Assembly: GCA_023055425.1 (NCBI GenBank)
Contig: JALGPY010000003.1
Location: forward strand, 73,135,491-73,199,490
Origin: Linanthus parryae
Taxonomy: Eukaryota > Streptophyta > Magnoliopsida > Ericales > Polemoniaceae
DNA length: 64,000 nucleotides
Direction of reading: 5' to 3'
The notes under the pieces are model-generated. The model ran no database searches and was not told where the DNA came from. It saw only the letters and a list, made by a program, of their open reading frames with translations. Positions 34,535 to 45,838 of this stretch are shown here, one piece after another (within the stretch, counting starts at the first letter, position 1; each line of letters starts with the position of its first letter). A program made the position numbers and the translations under genes.

Positions 34535-34771
34535 TCATTTCCCCTTGTTAGAACTGCGGAGACCAGAGAAATAAGCTTGTGGGTTACTCTCAAAACCAGC
34601 CCTTGAAATGAACCCTCCGCCTCCTCCTGGAGCCTTCATCATCCCAGAGCCTCCTGCGCTGCCACCTACTCCACTACCGCACTTCGAAGAAGAGAACCAT
34701 CCACCTCCGCCTCCACTATTGCTTCCGCCAAAGCTTCCTCCACTTCCACCTTTGCTGCTGTTGCCTCCCAT
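34535..34771 (-). CDS. Small glycine-rich protein
   Basis: 78-codon uninterrupted ORF. The amino two-thirds is Gly/Ser repeats beginning MGGNSSKGG; the carboxy third is non-repetitive and looks conserved, with GMMKAPGG, FISRAGFESNPQAYF and SGLR. I recall this carboxy signature from a family of short plant glycine-rich proteins of unknown function. MGxxxS at the start fits an N-myristoylation consensus, which is inference. There is no signal peptide or membrane segment. A TATA box 64-73 bp upstream and no upstream in-frame start support the chosen ATG. The plus-strand ORF across it (34608-34817, Pro-rich) is its shadow. No role is assigned. Confidence 0.75.
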   Translation of the reverse strand: MGGNSSKGGSGGSFGGSNSGGGGGWFSSSKCGSGVGGSAGGSGMMKAPGGGGGFISRAGFESNPQAYFSGLRSSNKGK

Positions 34772-34834
34772 TTGGAGATTTATAATCTTACAACTAGGGA
34801 AGTTTCTTGAAAATTAATGGGATGAGAATGGACG

Positions 34835-34844
34835 TATATATATA
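34835..34844 (-). promoter_or_regulatory. TATA box of the glycine-rich protein gene
   Basis: On the minus strand TATATATATA in the context CTCTATATATATACG, about 65 bp before the start codon, implying a leader of a few tens of nucleotides. Confidence 0.55.
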
Positions 34845-35071
34845 GAGGGGAAGTAAAGCTTGTACAAATTGATCTGGTGAACTTAAAGGTCTCTCGTGTA
34901 ATGCACTCTCTTTATGTTGTTAAACATTCCCAAGTGTTTAGCAGTGTGAATTGTGCATTGCATGAGTAGATGCAAAGTCAGGCACATAGTCCTGATGAAT
35001 TTAATATTGGGTTTCAACGGTCAAGTCTCTACTCATGCCTATGTGGCTGCTCTTTCATCTCTCCTCCACTC

Positions 35072-35219
35072 GAGAAATATTTTAGTGCTCCATTAGAGCA
35101 ATACGTGGTGCTCTACAACTAATCAAAGCGCAACATTTAACAATCTGTCAGTGAGTGGTAGACACTTGTTGATTGTAGAGCAACACATGATGCTCTTTTG
35201 GAGCACTAAAACAATTCTC
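35072..35219. mobile_element. Mutator-like MITE, 148 bp
   Basis: The ends GAGAAATATTTTAGTGCTCC and, in inverse, GAGAATTGTTTTAGTGCTCC form a terminal inverted repeat continuing through AGAGCA and GCTCTACAA. Flanks CCTCCACTC and CTTCCACTC agree at 8 of 9 positions, the duplication length of Mutator-like elements. No coding capacity. Confidence 0.65.
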
Positions 35220-35399
35220 CTTCCACTCTCAATTTATTGAGTAACTAGAAAATTACCCCTGCACTCAGCACTTGATTTGAGCGCGTATCCGATAGCGGAC
35301 GCGTGGGACTCGCTACGAATCAGTGGACGACTACGTGCCTAAGAAGTTAACTTCTTTAGTATGGATTATGTAGTATAGTTCTATTAGTTGAGTAATTTT

Positions 35400-36053
35400 T
35401 AGGGGGGCTTTGGGGGTAATTAACTATAGTTCAATTATTATTTATGTTTGCTTGATTCAGTATTATTTATCCATCGAATTGAATGAAAGTTTCGTCATTG
35501 AGTAGAACCCCAGTTTTTGGAGATTTGAGGGCCTCAAATTACTGAGTCGGAGATCGTAGCTTCTCGAACTCCTACTATATTGATAGCTTTGGCTATCAAT
35601 TGGTGCTGTCATCATGTCAAACTCAACAGATAATGTTGATTTGCTCAAACAAATTATGGAAAAGTTGGATGAAAAAATTCACAGCCTTGGAAATTCGTTT
35701 GGAAGCAAGCATGACGATAAATTGCAAGCCTACAACCAACGTCGCCGCTGGAAGCCGTAAGAGCCGCATCAACGGCTGAAGATCCCATCGCCGCATAACA
35801 GTCGTAGAAGCTAGAATCAACGCCGCCAACATTCACCGATCCACTGGCAGCGCAAACCTAGCAACAGACAGCGCAACACACAGTCGGCCTTAACAAACTA
35901 GGCCGCCGCTTCTCAACCCAGTCGACCACCACTTGGGGGCGATCACAAACCCCAACATCGACCTGCAGGATCGAGCTGGTCACTTCCCACATGCGACAAG
36001 CGACCACGTACGCCACCAGAAACCCGCATTTAGCGACTTCCAATAGTTTTCGC
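35400..36053 (+). pseudogene. Probable Ty3/gypsy leader and gag amino-end remnant
   Basis: ATTGGTGCTGTCATC near 35609 resembles a gypsy-type primer binding site and is followed by an ATG opening MSNSTDNVDLLKQIMEKLDEK, the kind of coiled amino end seen in Ty3/gypsy gag. A stop at about 35758 and broken frames follow through to 36053, where Angela-like element F is inserted. The upstream part (35400-35600) may be the end of its LTR. No protease or RT survives. Class assignment is tentative. Confidence 0.35.
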
Positions 36054-37463
36054 TGTTGGAATAGGTGCCCTAGAGACAATCTAGTTTAGTATGAACAATA
36101 AATTGGCTAGAATATTCATTGTATTATTTATTGAGATATTTAATATAATGAAGTCCATAGATTTACAATTGTGTTGTTTATCTTAAATATCCCCAGTCCA
36201 TTATATTGATTAACAGGACAATCATCTATAGACTAGTATGGGATTGGATTGATACGGAGATATAACGATCCAACACATGGGTATGCATTAGGCGTAATGG
36301 CATACTGGATTGACCCATCTCCGAGAAGGCATACATGTTATGTAAAGTCACAAGTGCTTCTCGCGGTGACAACGATATTGTTATCCTTACACTTGAAGTC
36401 ACTAGATCATCTAATTGTGGAATATTGTGTTTTGGTAGCGTCAAACGCTACACCGTAACTGGGTAGTCATAAAGGCGCGTATTGGACACAATAAGAAGCA
36501 AGCTTAGATATCGTAGTGATGTAGATAGAATTTTTCCCTCCCACATAACGGGAGCAAATATCCTAGGCCACTCGAGGGATAGTGCTGATAGAATGTCTGG
36601 CCAGACTCAGATAAATCAATATAGGATATTGATGTTATTTGCACGAATAAGGCTATTCCCGGATTGAGGAACACTGGATTGGATATAAGAGTGTGACTTG
36701 TATGTCTCGTGTCCAATCCGGATATTGAGACAAAGGGATGAGACAATACTTGCACAAGGTTTGTCGGATGACTATTTCTATTAGTTGGGTAGTATGGATG
36801 ACTTGCTAGAGACTGCTTGATATTAGAAAATAGTTACTACCAACTAAGTATAAACCTATGGGGTCACACGCCGTATGGATTGAACTAGACTTGGGAATTA
36901 AATAATATGATTAATTAATTAGAAGGATCAAATCGCAACAACTTGCTAACTTAGTAGGACTAATATGCGAGTTGGACTAATCCGAACTTGAGTATAATTA
37001 GGAGATGGCCTTTATGTAGTAATAAGGAGTTGTTGGATTATATAAAGGATGCCCCTAGATTTCTTTCCTACATACTAATGCTCATAACAGAAGTTGAGTA
37101 GGAGAGAAAGCAAGGAGAGAGAGCAAGCAAAGAAGCCAACCTCCCCCTTGCCGCCCCCTCTACCCGTTAGCCACAACGAGAGAGGCCGTCCCTCTCTTTG
37201 GTGCTCCGTTATGTGATTTCTTCTTCCTCGTCCATTCTTCCTATCTAGCACAAGGAGTTAGAGGATCTAAATCTCAATCCTAGGAGTGGAGCGACCGTAG
37301 AGACGTGATAATTTTCGCGTGTGAAGTCATCAAAGGAGATCTACAAGGTACATGACACGAATCCTTTACTATTGTTATGAATTCTCTTCCTGTGATCCCA
37401 GGAGGGTCTTGATCGGATAAGTTATTATTTATTCCGCTGCGTATCCATGATCAAAACTCTACA
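36054..37463 (+). repeat. 5' LTR of Angela-like element F
   Basis: 1410 bp, TGTTGGAATAGG to CAAAACTCTACA. Contains the palindromes GTAGCGTCAAACGCTAC (36435-36451) and GTCTGGCCAGAC near 36596. The five bases before it, TTCGC (36049-36053), would be one copy of the duplication; the other is lost with F's 3' end. Confidence 0.92.
37039..37045 (+). promoter_or_regulatory. TATA box in the LTR of element F
   Basis: TATATAA in GGATTATATAAAGGATG. The same box with the same surroundings occurs in the other Angela-like LTRs (for example 17923 in E and, on the minus strand, near 7403 in C), marking the expected U3/R border shortly downstream. Confidence 0.65.
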
Positions 37464-37464
37464 G

Positions 37465-37477
37465 TGGTATCCGAGCC
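37465..37477 (+). promoter_or_regulatory. Primer binding site of element F
   Basis: TGGTATCCGAGCC, one mismatch from the initiator tRNA-Met complement, one base after the LTR end. It marks the preceding LTR as the 5' LTR. Confidence 0.85.
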
Positions 37478-37576
37478 ACATGTCGTAGAGCATAACGTGG
37501 TTTGTGTGTTACAATTTTGTTTTTTTCACCTACAACTGTTGATTATTGCGTTAAACGACAAATTATGCATACTAGA

Positions 37577-39016
37577 TGTTGGGTTTTGACGTAGGTAACT
37601 CAGCGGAATAACAAAAATTAATCCTACTCAAAGCCCACCAAGGATCACAGGAAGAGACATCATAACATGATCAAGGACATAGAAGATGTGTACCTTTTTT
37701 ATTTGTGAGATCACACGAAGAATGATGTCCTCGTCTCTACGGTTGATCCACCTCTAGAGGTGAGATCTAGATTCTTCCTTCAATCAAGTGCTAGCTTGAA
37801 CCTTGGAGGAAGAGGGATGAAGATCAAAGCAACAAAGCAACAAGGCACAAGGGAGGGGGCCGCCTCCTCTTTGCCGTCGGGTAGAGGGGCGGACGGGGGC
37901 TAGGGTTTCGGCCCTAGCTCTTTGTCTTGCTCTCTCTTTTGCTCTCTCCCACTTTTGTGTTATGACTAATAATAACTCATGTAGTGGGAAGGAAGCTAGA
38001 GCCTCCTTTATATACTCCAACAACTCCTTGTTGTTTCCATAAAAGAGTTTCCTAATTCTAGATGAACTAGAATTATTCCCTTCCTTGCAAATTAGTCCTA
38101 CTAAGTTTGCAAGGTGTTGCACAATGATCCTTCTATTAATTAATCTATATTAATTAATCCCAAATCTAGCTCTACTCTATTTGACGTGTGACCCCATAGG
38201 TTTCTATATAGTTGGTAGTAACTATTACTAACATGGAGCGGTGTCTAGCAACACATCTATGCCACCCAACCAATAGAAATAGTCAGTGATCCCGACAAAC
38301 CTTTGTGCCCAATATGTCATATTGCATTATCCCTTTGTCTCCATATCCGGATTGGACACGAGACATAAATAGTCACACTCGTATATCCAATCCATAGTTC
38401 CTGGATCCTGGGAATATGCTTATACTTGCAGATAACATTAATATCTCTATATTAATTTATCTGAGTCTGGCCAGACATTCAATAAGCCTCATCCCTCGAG
38501 TGGCCGTGGATATTTACCCCCATTATGTGGGAGGGACAAATCCTATCTACATCACTACGATCTCTAAGCTTGCTTCCTATCACGCCCGATAGCCACCTTT
38601 ATAATTACCCAGTTACGGTGTAACGTTTGATAACATCAAAGCGCAATATTTCACAACTAGAGTATCTAGTGACTTCAAGTCCAAGGATTGCAATAATATT
38701 AGCACTACGAAAAGCGATTGTGACTTCACATAATCTAATGTATCCTTTTCGTCGTGGGTCAATCCAGTATGCCATTACTCCTATTGCATACCCATGTGTT
38801 GGATCGTGATATCTCTATATCAATCCAACCCCATACTAGTATATAGATGATTGTCCCATTAATCATTATAATTGACTAGGGATATTTAAGAATATGACAC
38901 CTTATATTCTAAGGACTTCATTCATGTTAGCATATCTCCATATTGATAACATAATGAATCGTAAATCCATATATTTGTCACAATTAATTGATTGCCTCTA
39001 GGGCACAATTCCAACA
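37577..39016 (-). repeat. 3' LTR of element G
   Basis: 1440 bp, TGTTGGG to TTCCAACA. The GTAGCGT palindrome is degenerate here (about 38611-38637), as it is in the 5' LTR and in solo LTR S, setting G and S apart from C-F and H. Confidence 0.93.
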
Positions 39017-39029
39017 GTCTCCCACTTGC
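39017..39029 (-). promoter_or_regulatory. Polypurine tract of element G
   Basis: Minus-strand GCAAGTGGGAGAC next to the 3' LTR, unchanged from C and D despite the decay of the coding region beside it. Confidence 0.85.
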
Positions 39030-42000
39030 ACTAGAGTCAATCTCCTGCATCATATGCCTATTGATCTAGCGCGGTCCTCCACGCTTACACTGCGTAGGGG
39101 CAAGACATATGCTGACACCTTGCAAATATTCACATCTCCTCCATCAACAATTTGATTGAGATTGAATATTCTGAATAAATGCATCTTATGCATTAATTTA
39201 CTCAGTCCTCTATGTTAGAATCAGTGACTGAATCTTGCCTGGAACCTTTCCAGCTCACAGTCACTCCTCTAGCATAAAACATAAAACTCGACTATAATCT
39301 GAAATCTTCTTTGTCAGATGGAAGTTCTCATCACTGTAACCCCTTACAGTAAACCTTTTCCCATCCTCCATTAATCAAGAGTTCATACTTTATTCCTTCT
39401 CAAGTACTTAAGGATAATCTTGATAATTATCAAGTGACACCTCACTTGGATTTGATTGGTATCTTTGTGTCATGCTTTATGACACGTCTGGCCTAGTACA
39501 TCTCATGGCGTATCTCGTGAATCTAATTCATACGGTCCATTCCCAATCTAATTGGTAAGACAATTAGCCTTCCAAAGACTAATTCCATGTGACATGGGTA
39601 AGAATCAATATTCTTTTCACGTTGAACCATTTCAACACCTTGTCAATATATGTACCATGACTCAGGCTGAACAATTACTTTAATCTATCTCCATAGATTT
39701 TATAGATTGTCTCGCCTAAGTCAATTATTGAAAATCAATTTCTCTAGCCAATCTTTAATAGATTGCAGAGTAGCGACATTATTCCCAATGATTAATATGT
39801 CTCTACATACAAGACCAGAAATTTAACTATGCTCCCACTAACCTTCTTGTAGACACAAGTATCATCTTCAATTTTTGATGGAACCAAACTCCTTTGATTG
39901 CATCATAAATTCGAAGAATCCAATCTCCAAGAATCTTGACTCAATCTATAAACAGATTGCTACAAGCAAGATGCGAATGGATTTAAGCATCACAACTGGG
40001 GAAAGATTTCGTCATAGTCTATACTATGAATTCTCATGAAACCCTTTCAAACCAGTTGTCCCTTAAAAGTAATCATATTACCATCCATGTTGGTTTCCTC
40101 ATAACCTACTTGCACCCTATGGGTCCTACCCATTCAGGCGGTTCCACCAAAGTCCATACTTTGTTGGTATACATGGATTCCATATCGTATCCTATCGCTC
40201 CTAGCCATTTCTGAGAGTATGGCCCACACGTGGCCTTCTCATAGGTTGTAGGCTCATCTCGATGAGCAATATATCACGGGTTATGAGAAATCCTTATTTC
40301 TCTAGTCCCTTGACATATCCTACCTGTCCCACGAGGTTCTTGTGTTATCTGAGTAGGTTGCTCCACAACACCTTGTGATCCTGCTCATGTTCCATCAAAC
40401 GGATTAATGTTCTATTGTGGTTCTTGAACTTTTCAAGTTCTACTGTCCTCCCACTGTTTCTTTTAGAGACAATCTCTTCCTAGAAACACTGTGGTTCGAG
40501 AAACAAACAGTTTGTTCTCGATTAGGTTGTAGAAATAATATCCTTTTCAGGATATCCCACAAAACATTTATCTGACTTGGGTCCAAGTTTATTTGTAAAC
40601 TCTTTTACATAAACATCATAACCCCAAATATTTATGAATGACATACTATGACACTTCCTAGTCCATATCTCATATGGTGTTTTTCATAATCCGTTTTTGA
40701 TGGAATAAGGTTAAGGCCGAAATTTGCTGTAATTAGAACATAGCCCCTAAAAGTAAACTGGAAGTTCTGTTTGACTCATCATGGTCCGAACCGTGTCCTA
40801 CAAGGTTCGAACTCTCCTTTTAGACACGCCAAAACCCATGTGACGTGCTAGGTGGAGCGAGTTTTGGATCATATACAATACCCCCATAGATTCTTGTCAA
40901 ACTCTTGGCTCAAGTATTTTCTTCTATGATCCAATCATAGAGTCTAAATACTTTTGCCAAGTTGGTTCTCTACTTCATTCCTGAATACTTTGAACAATTC
41001 AAGGGATTCTGATTTATTTCTTCATAAGATACACAAATTCATATTTCTCTGATCCTATCAGTAAATATGATGAAGTACTAAAACCATCTTTAGTATTTGT
41101 GCTTAGCGGCCTTCATACATCAATATGTATGATTCCCAAAAGATCATATCCTTTCCTAATAAGTCTTACATGTCTCATATGATTCAATAATCAAATGAGT
41201 CCCAGAAATCCATCCTAATGGAGTTCTAGATATGTATTTCTTATTTATGGGCCTAAACGATAATGCTAAAGATAAGTGAAGTTCATATCATTATATGCAA
41301 ACCTCTAGGTATTAATGTTATAGATGAAATTATCGTGATCATGGATATAGAATTCACTTAGACAAAATTGCATTACAATAATGCATACCATAATAAATGG
41401 AACAACATTTGTCCTTTTATTATGATAAGGAGCTTTCTTGTCCAAACAAGAAACTATGATAATGGTCCTACTCATAGCAGGGACATTATCCCTTTTGTCT
41501 AATTCATGAACAATTTCTGAAAGGTAGAAATAATTCCCTACGGCTTTCAGCAACCCTTTGCTTCATAGCCCCACGTGTAGGATTATTTCTTCCTTATCCA
41601 ATTGTCTTCGTCTCTTGAGATCCTACACATTTCTATAAATGTGAGATCCTCATCTAGTATCATATACTCTTGATGATGAGATAGACACATTGAATTTTAT
41701 AATAAAATACCCAAGTCGGAATTCATAATTCCTTTATTATTTACTTCCATGTACTTTGGGTAGTCTCTCTTCCTCTACACCACCTATGGGACTTCGAGGC
41801 AACTTGGTTTTAGCAACAGGCTTGCTTTATACTCATGGGTTCGGCGCAAACCATTTGCCCTTACCCATGCTGTTAACTATTAACAGTTTTTGCCCATGCC
41901 CATTATGAGTGTTTTGTTTAGTGATTTTTCAATCATATTGAGTAAATCAACTTTAAAACAAAACTGTAATTGCATCCAATGCAATTCTTGGTCCAATTGG

Positions 42001-42560
42001 GAGAATAACTATATATTCTTTATCTATCTTATAGATAACTCCCAATATCTAAGCTTTCAATCCTATTGAGTTAGTTTAGTTTGCGCTTCACCTCTTGCTT
42101 CAGCAGCCACACATTACTGACTTGTGTCGTCGCGTCATATCTCGATGAACTAAGTCGCCTTGCTTTGGCAAACCCGAACTTATTCCATCTTGACCATGAC
42201 GAGTGGTAAGCAAGATATTGCAAAGTGGATCAACACCTCAAGCCTTTCATGACAAGCTCGTATGATCATATCACATGCCTCCATATTTCTCATCTTGCTT
42301 CCAAAGCTCAGAGTCCATGGGAGCTTGACATGAGACAAGTTACATCCAAAGAACTATTCTTTGATGTTCCTTCCATAAGGCTTTAGTGCGTTTTGGTAGT
42401 TGGTGGGAAGAGAAATTTATGCTCTACAATGTACAACATATTTCCTTTACTTGAGAACAATTCTCGATTTTATACCAATCTAGAAAATAGATTCCAGACA
42501 TCTTGTCCATCTCATGGACATAAAGTCGCGTTTGTTTGTTTAATGCGATGGGTATTCAAC
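39030..42560 (-). pseudogene. Ruined gag-pol region of element G
   Basis: Alignment by eye to C shows RNase H (39030-39600), RT (39600-40450, including the VYTNKVWTLV-coding segment near 40145-40180), integrase (40500-41200), protease and nucleocapsid (41540-41850) and gag start traces (42300-42520). Each part is riddled with small insertions and deletions, and several blocks are shortened. No domain has an intact catalytic set in one frame. Because the LTRs are nearly identical, most of this damage probably predates the present insertion. Confidence 0.75.
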
Positions 42561-44379
42561 ATTTATAGGATTATGCAAAGCATTGTGACGTATAACTATA
42601 TTCAACAAGGATTTAAATTATTAAATATAGCTCCCACTATTTTTCTCGGATTAATAGCCCTCACCATTAATGCGGAAAATATTTTATATATTTTCTAGTG
42701 GGTCCAAGATCCCTTTTTCACTTCTTCTTGAGCTTGCTTTGGCAAGTCACCCAAGAATTGGTTATTTAGGTAGGAACCATTCCAATTGCATCCCATGCAA
42801 CTCTTGGTCCAATTAGGCGAATAAATTCCTTTTATTCTTTATCCTTTAGATAACACCTAATTGTCATGCCTCTAAGCTCATCAATCCAATTGACTCTTGC
42901 CTAGTTGCGTCCAACCTCTTGTTTTCAACATACACGCATTACTAGCTTGCGTCGTCCGCAACACACCATGGAAAATTAAAATCGCCTTGCTTTGGCAAGC
43001 CCGAATTTTAATAGGCCATGATCATGAAGGGTGTTTTTGGCAAGAGAAGGCAAAACGCAATATTTATTTGAGGGATTTCTTTTAAGTTGTTTGGTTGATC
43101 TTATCAACATGGTCTACTTATTTGGATTGGGCCATCCATAATAAAAGACCAACCTTGTTTATTATTATCTTGTTAACATTTTGCTAGTATCGCCATACAC
43201 ACAAAAATAAATAACAAGACATAAATAATAAACATCCACAAAAGAAAATAACGTGGCATGGATATGGCCCCTAGACTAATGATATTATCAAGCCAATGAT
43301 AATATCTAATTGCCCTAAAGTGCCGAGCTCATCTCCATGTGCTCCCCCATAGCTGCGCGTCTAGGGATGTCTTTTGGCTCCGTTGGTTCTCCGGTCTTCT
43401 TCCCCATGTTCTTGGCTATCAACTAAATATTTCTAATTCTAGCCTAACATCTAGAATAAATAAATAACAAAAAGCCTCACATGTCGAGGAGAAAAGAGAC
43501 GACTCGCAGGCCGTAAAACCTAATTAATTATTACATTAATTTGATCAGCTCGCAGGCCGTAAACCAAACCACAAAACAATAAACTTCCACAATCCTAGGC
43601 CATATCCATCCACCATGCAATAAAGCACATAATACAGTTAAAAACAATTTTTAACGCGCTTGTTTAATTTTAATGAAATTGGGTAACTAGGGTTTCACAA
43701 CGGTCCAAAGGATTTACCAAAGAATGGACGAAATCAACCAAGAAACCGCCACACTAGGCCCGGGCCGGCCGGCCCCTAGCCCACACGGCTAGGCCGTGTG
43801 CTAGGGTGTGCCGGCCCCTCTTGTGCCGTGTGTTACTTGGGCGGCAAGGAGAGAGAGGGGCGGTCCCTACATGGGCCACACCTCCTCATGGAATTGTTTC
43901 CATAAACAATTCATGGAATTATTTCCATAAACAATATATGGAATTGTTTCCATAAACAATTCCTTCCTTGTTGGGTTGTTTCCAAAACACCCTTATGGTA
44001 TTGTTTCCAAAATAATTCTTTCCTTGGTTCCCAAGTTTAGTTGTTTCCATAAACAACTTCTTACTTGTTTCCCAAGTTTAGTTGTTTCCAAAACAACTTC
44101 TTCCTTGTTGCCCAAGTTTAATTAATTCCATACTTGGAAAACCCCTTTTCAAAGCATGTGCCCATGAACCCTAATTTTTCAAGAACCCAATTATTCACAT
44201 CCTATGTGATTAAACTCACCAATTCTAACATCCAATGTTAAATTGGGTCTTGTTTGTTTGAATCAAATTCAATATTGCATCTACTATGCCAATTTTTCAG
44301 TTTTCGCGTAATAAACAATAATACGGTGTATGAACTGAAATCGTAAACACATAATATCATGTTATGCTGTACGACCTGT
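42561..44379 (-). other. Leader of element G with expanded stem-loop array
   Basis: Non-coding leader between the decayed gag start and the PBS. A GC-rich block lies at 43750-43880, as in C and H. Toward the PBS, 43886-44110 holds several consecutive inverted-repeat units of the GAATTGTTT / AAACAATTC and AGTTGTTT / AAACAACT kind where C, F and H have one unit. Confidence 0.7.
43886..44110 (-). repeat. Array of short hairpin-forming repeats
   Basis: Units include GAATTGTTT-CCAT-AAACAATTC (43891-43912), a 10-bp-stem version GGAATTGTTT / AAACAATTCC (43940-43963), and AGTTGTTT / AAACAACT units near 44039 and 44080, separated by CCCAAGTTTAGTTG-type spacers. Each can fold on itself. Confidence 0.8.
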
Positions 44380-44392
44380 GGCTCTGATACCA
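44380..44392 (-). promoter_or_regulatory. Primer binding site of element G
   Basis: Minus-strand TGGTATCAGAGCC, a perfect copy, one base inside the 5' LTR. Confidence 0.9.
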
Positions 44393-44393
44393 C

Positions 44394-45833
44394 TGTTGGG
44401 TTTTGACGTAGGTAACGCAGCGGAATAACAAAAATTAATCCTACTCAAAGCCCACCAAGGATCACAGGAAGAGACATCATAACATGATCAAGGACATAGA
44501 AGATGTGTACCTTTTTGATTTGTGAGATCACACGAAGAATGATGTCCTTGTCTCTACGGTTGATCCACGTCTAGAGGTGAGATCTAGATTCTTCCTACAA
44601 TCAAGTGCTATCTTGAACCTTGGAGGAAGAGGGATGAAGATCAAAGCAACAAAGCAACAAGGCACAAGGGAGGGGGCGGCCTCCTCTTTGCCGTCGGGTA
44701 GAGGGGCGGACGGGGGCTAGGGTTTCGGCCCTAGCTCTTTGTCTTGCTCTCTCTTTTGCTCTCTCCCACTTTTGTGTTATGACTAATGATAACTCATGTA
44801 GTGGGAAGGAAGCTAGAGCCTCCTTTATATACTCCAACAACTCCTTGTTGTTTCCATAAAAGAGTTTCCTAATTCTAGATGAACTAGAATTATTCCCTTC
44901 CTTGCAAATTAGTCCTACTAAGTTTGCAAGGTGTTGCACAATGATCCTTCTATTAATTAATCTATATTAATTAATCCCAAATCTAGCTCTACTCTATTTG
45001 ACGTGTGACCCCATAGGTTTCTATATAGTTGGTAGTAACTATTACTAACATGGAGCGGTGCCTAGCAACACATCTATGCCACCCGACCAATAGAAATAGT
45101 CAGTGATCCCGACAAACCTTTGTGCCCAATATGTCATATTGCATTATCCCTTTGTCTCCATATCCGGATTGGACACGAGACATAAATAGTCACACTCGTA
45201 TATCCAATCCATAGTTCCTCGATCTTGGGAATATGCTTATACTTGCAGATAACATTAATATCTCTATATTAATTTATCTAAGTCTGGCCAGACATTCAAT
45301 AAGCCTCATCCTTCGAGTGGCCGTGGATATTTACCCCCATTATGTGGGAGGGACAAGTCCTATCTACATCACTACGATCTCTAAGCTTGCTTCCTATCAC
45401 GCCCGATAGCCACCTTTATGATTACCCAGTTACGGTGTAACGTTTGATAACATCAAAGCGCAATATTTCACAACTAGAGTATCTAGTGACTTCAAGTCCA
45501 AGGATTGCAATAATATTAGCACTACGAAAAGCGATTGTGACTTCACATAATCTAATGTATCCTTTTCGTCGTGGGTCAATCCAGTATGCCATTACTCCTA
45601 ATGCATACCCATGTGTTGGATCGTGAAATCTCTATATCAATCCAACCCCATACTAGTCTATAGATGATTGTCCCCTTAATCATTATAATTGACTAGGGAT
45701 ATTTAAGAATATGACACCTTATATTTTAAGGACTTCATTCATGTTAGCATATCTCCATATTGATAGCATAATGAATCGTAAATCCATATATTTGTCACAA
45801 TTAATTGATTGCCTCTAGGGCACAATTCCAACA
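44394..45833 (-). repeat. 5' LTR of element G
   Basis: 1440 bp, same length and ends as the 3' LTR. About 22 mismatches were counted over the full length. Confidence 0.93.
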
Positions 45834-45838
45834 CTAGA

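Larger units (their letters stand above)
37577..45833 (-). mobile_element. Complete Angela-like copia element G nested in the leader of F
   Basis: 8257 bp on the minus strand with 1440-bp LTRs at 37577-39016 (3') and 44394-45833 (5'), PBS 44380-44392, polypurine tract at 39017, and a perfect duplication CTAGA (37572-37576 and 45834-45838). By hand alignment the LTRs differ at about 22 positions without any length change, so this is the youngest complete insertion in the window. In contrast the interior has no ORF above about 110 codons, although traces of gag, protease, integrase, RT and RNase H can be followed. It is a structurally complete but coding-dead element. Confidence 0.92.

Noticed and set aside
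34608..34817. Proline-rich plus-strand ORF
   Set aside because: It is the antisense shadow of the glycine-rich protein gene, extending past that gene's start into its promoter.
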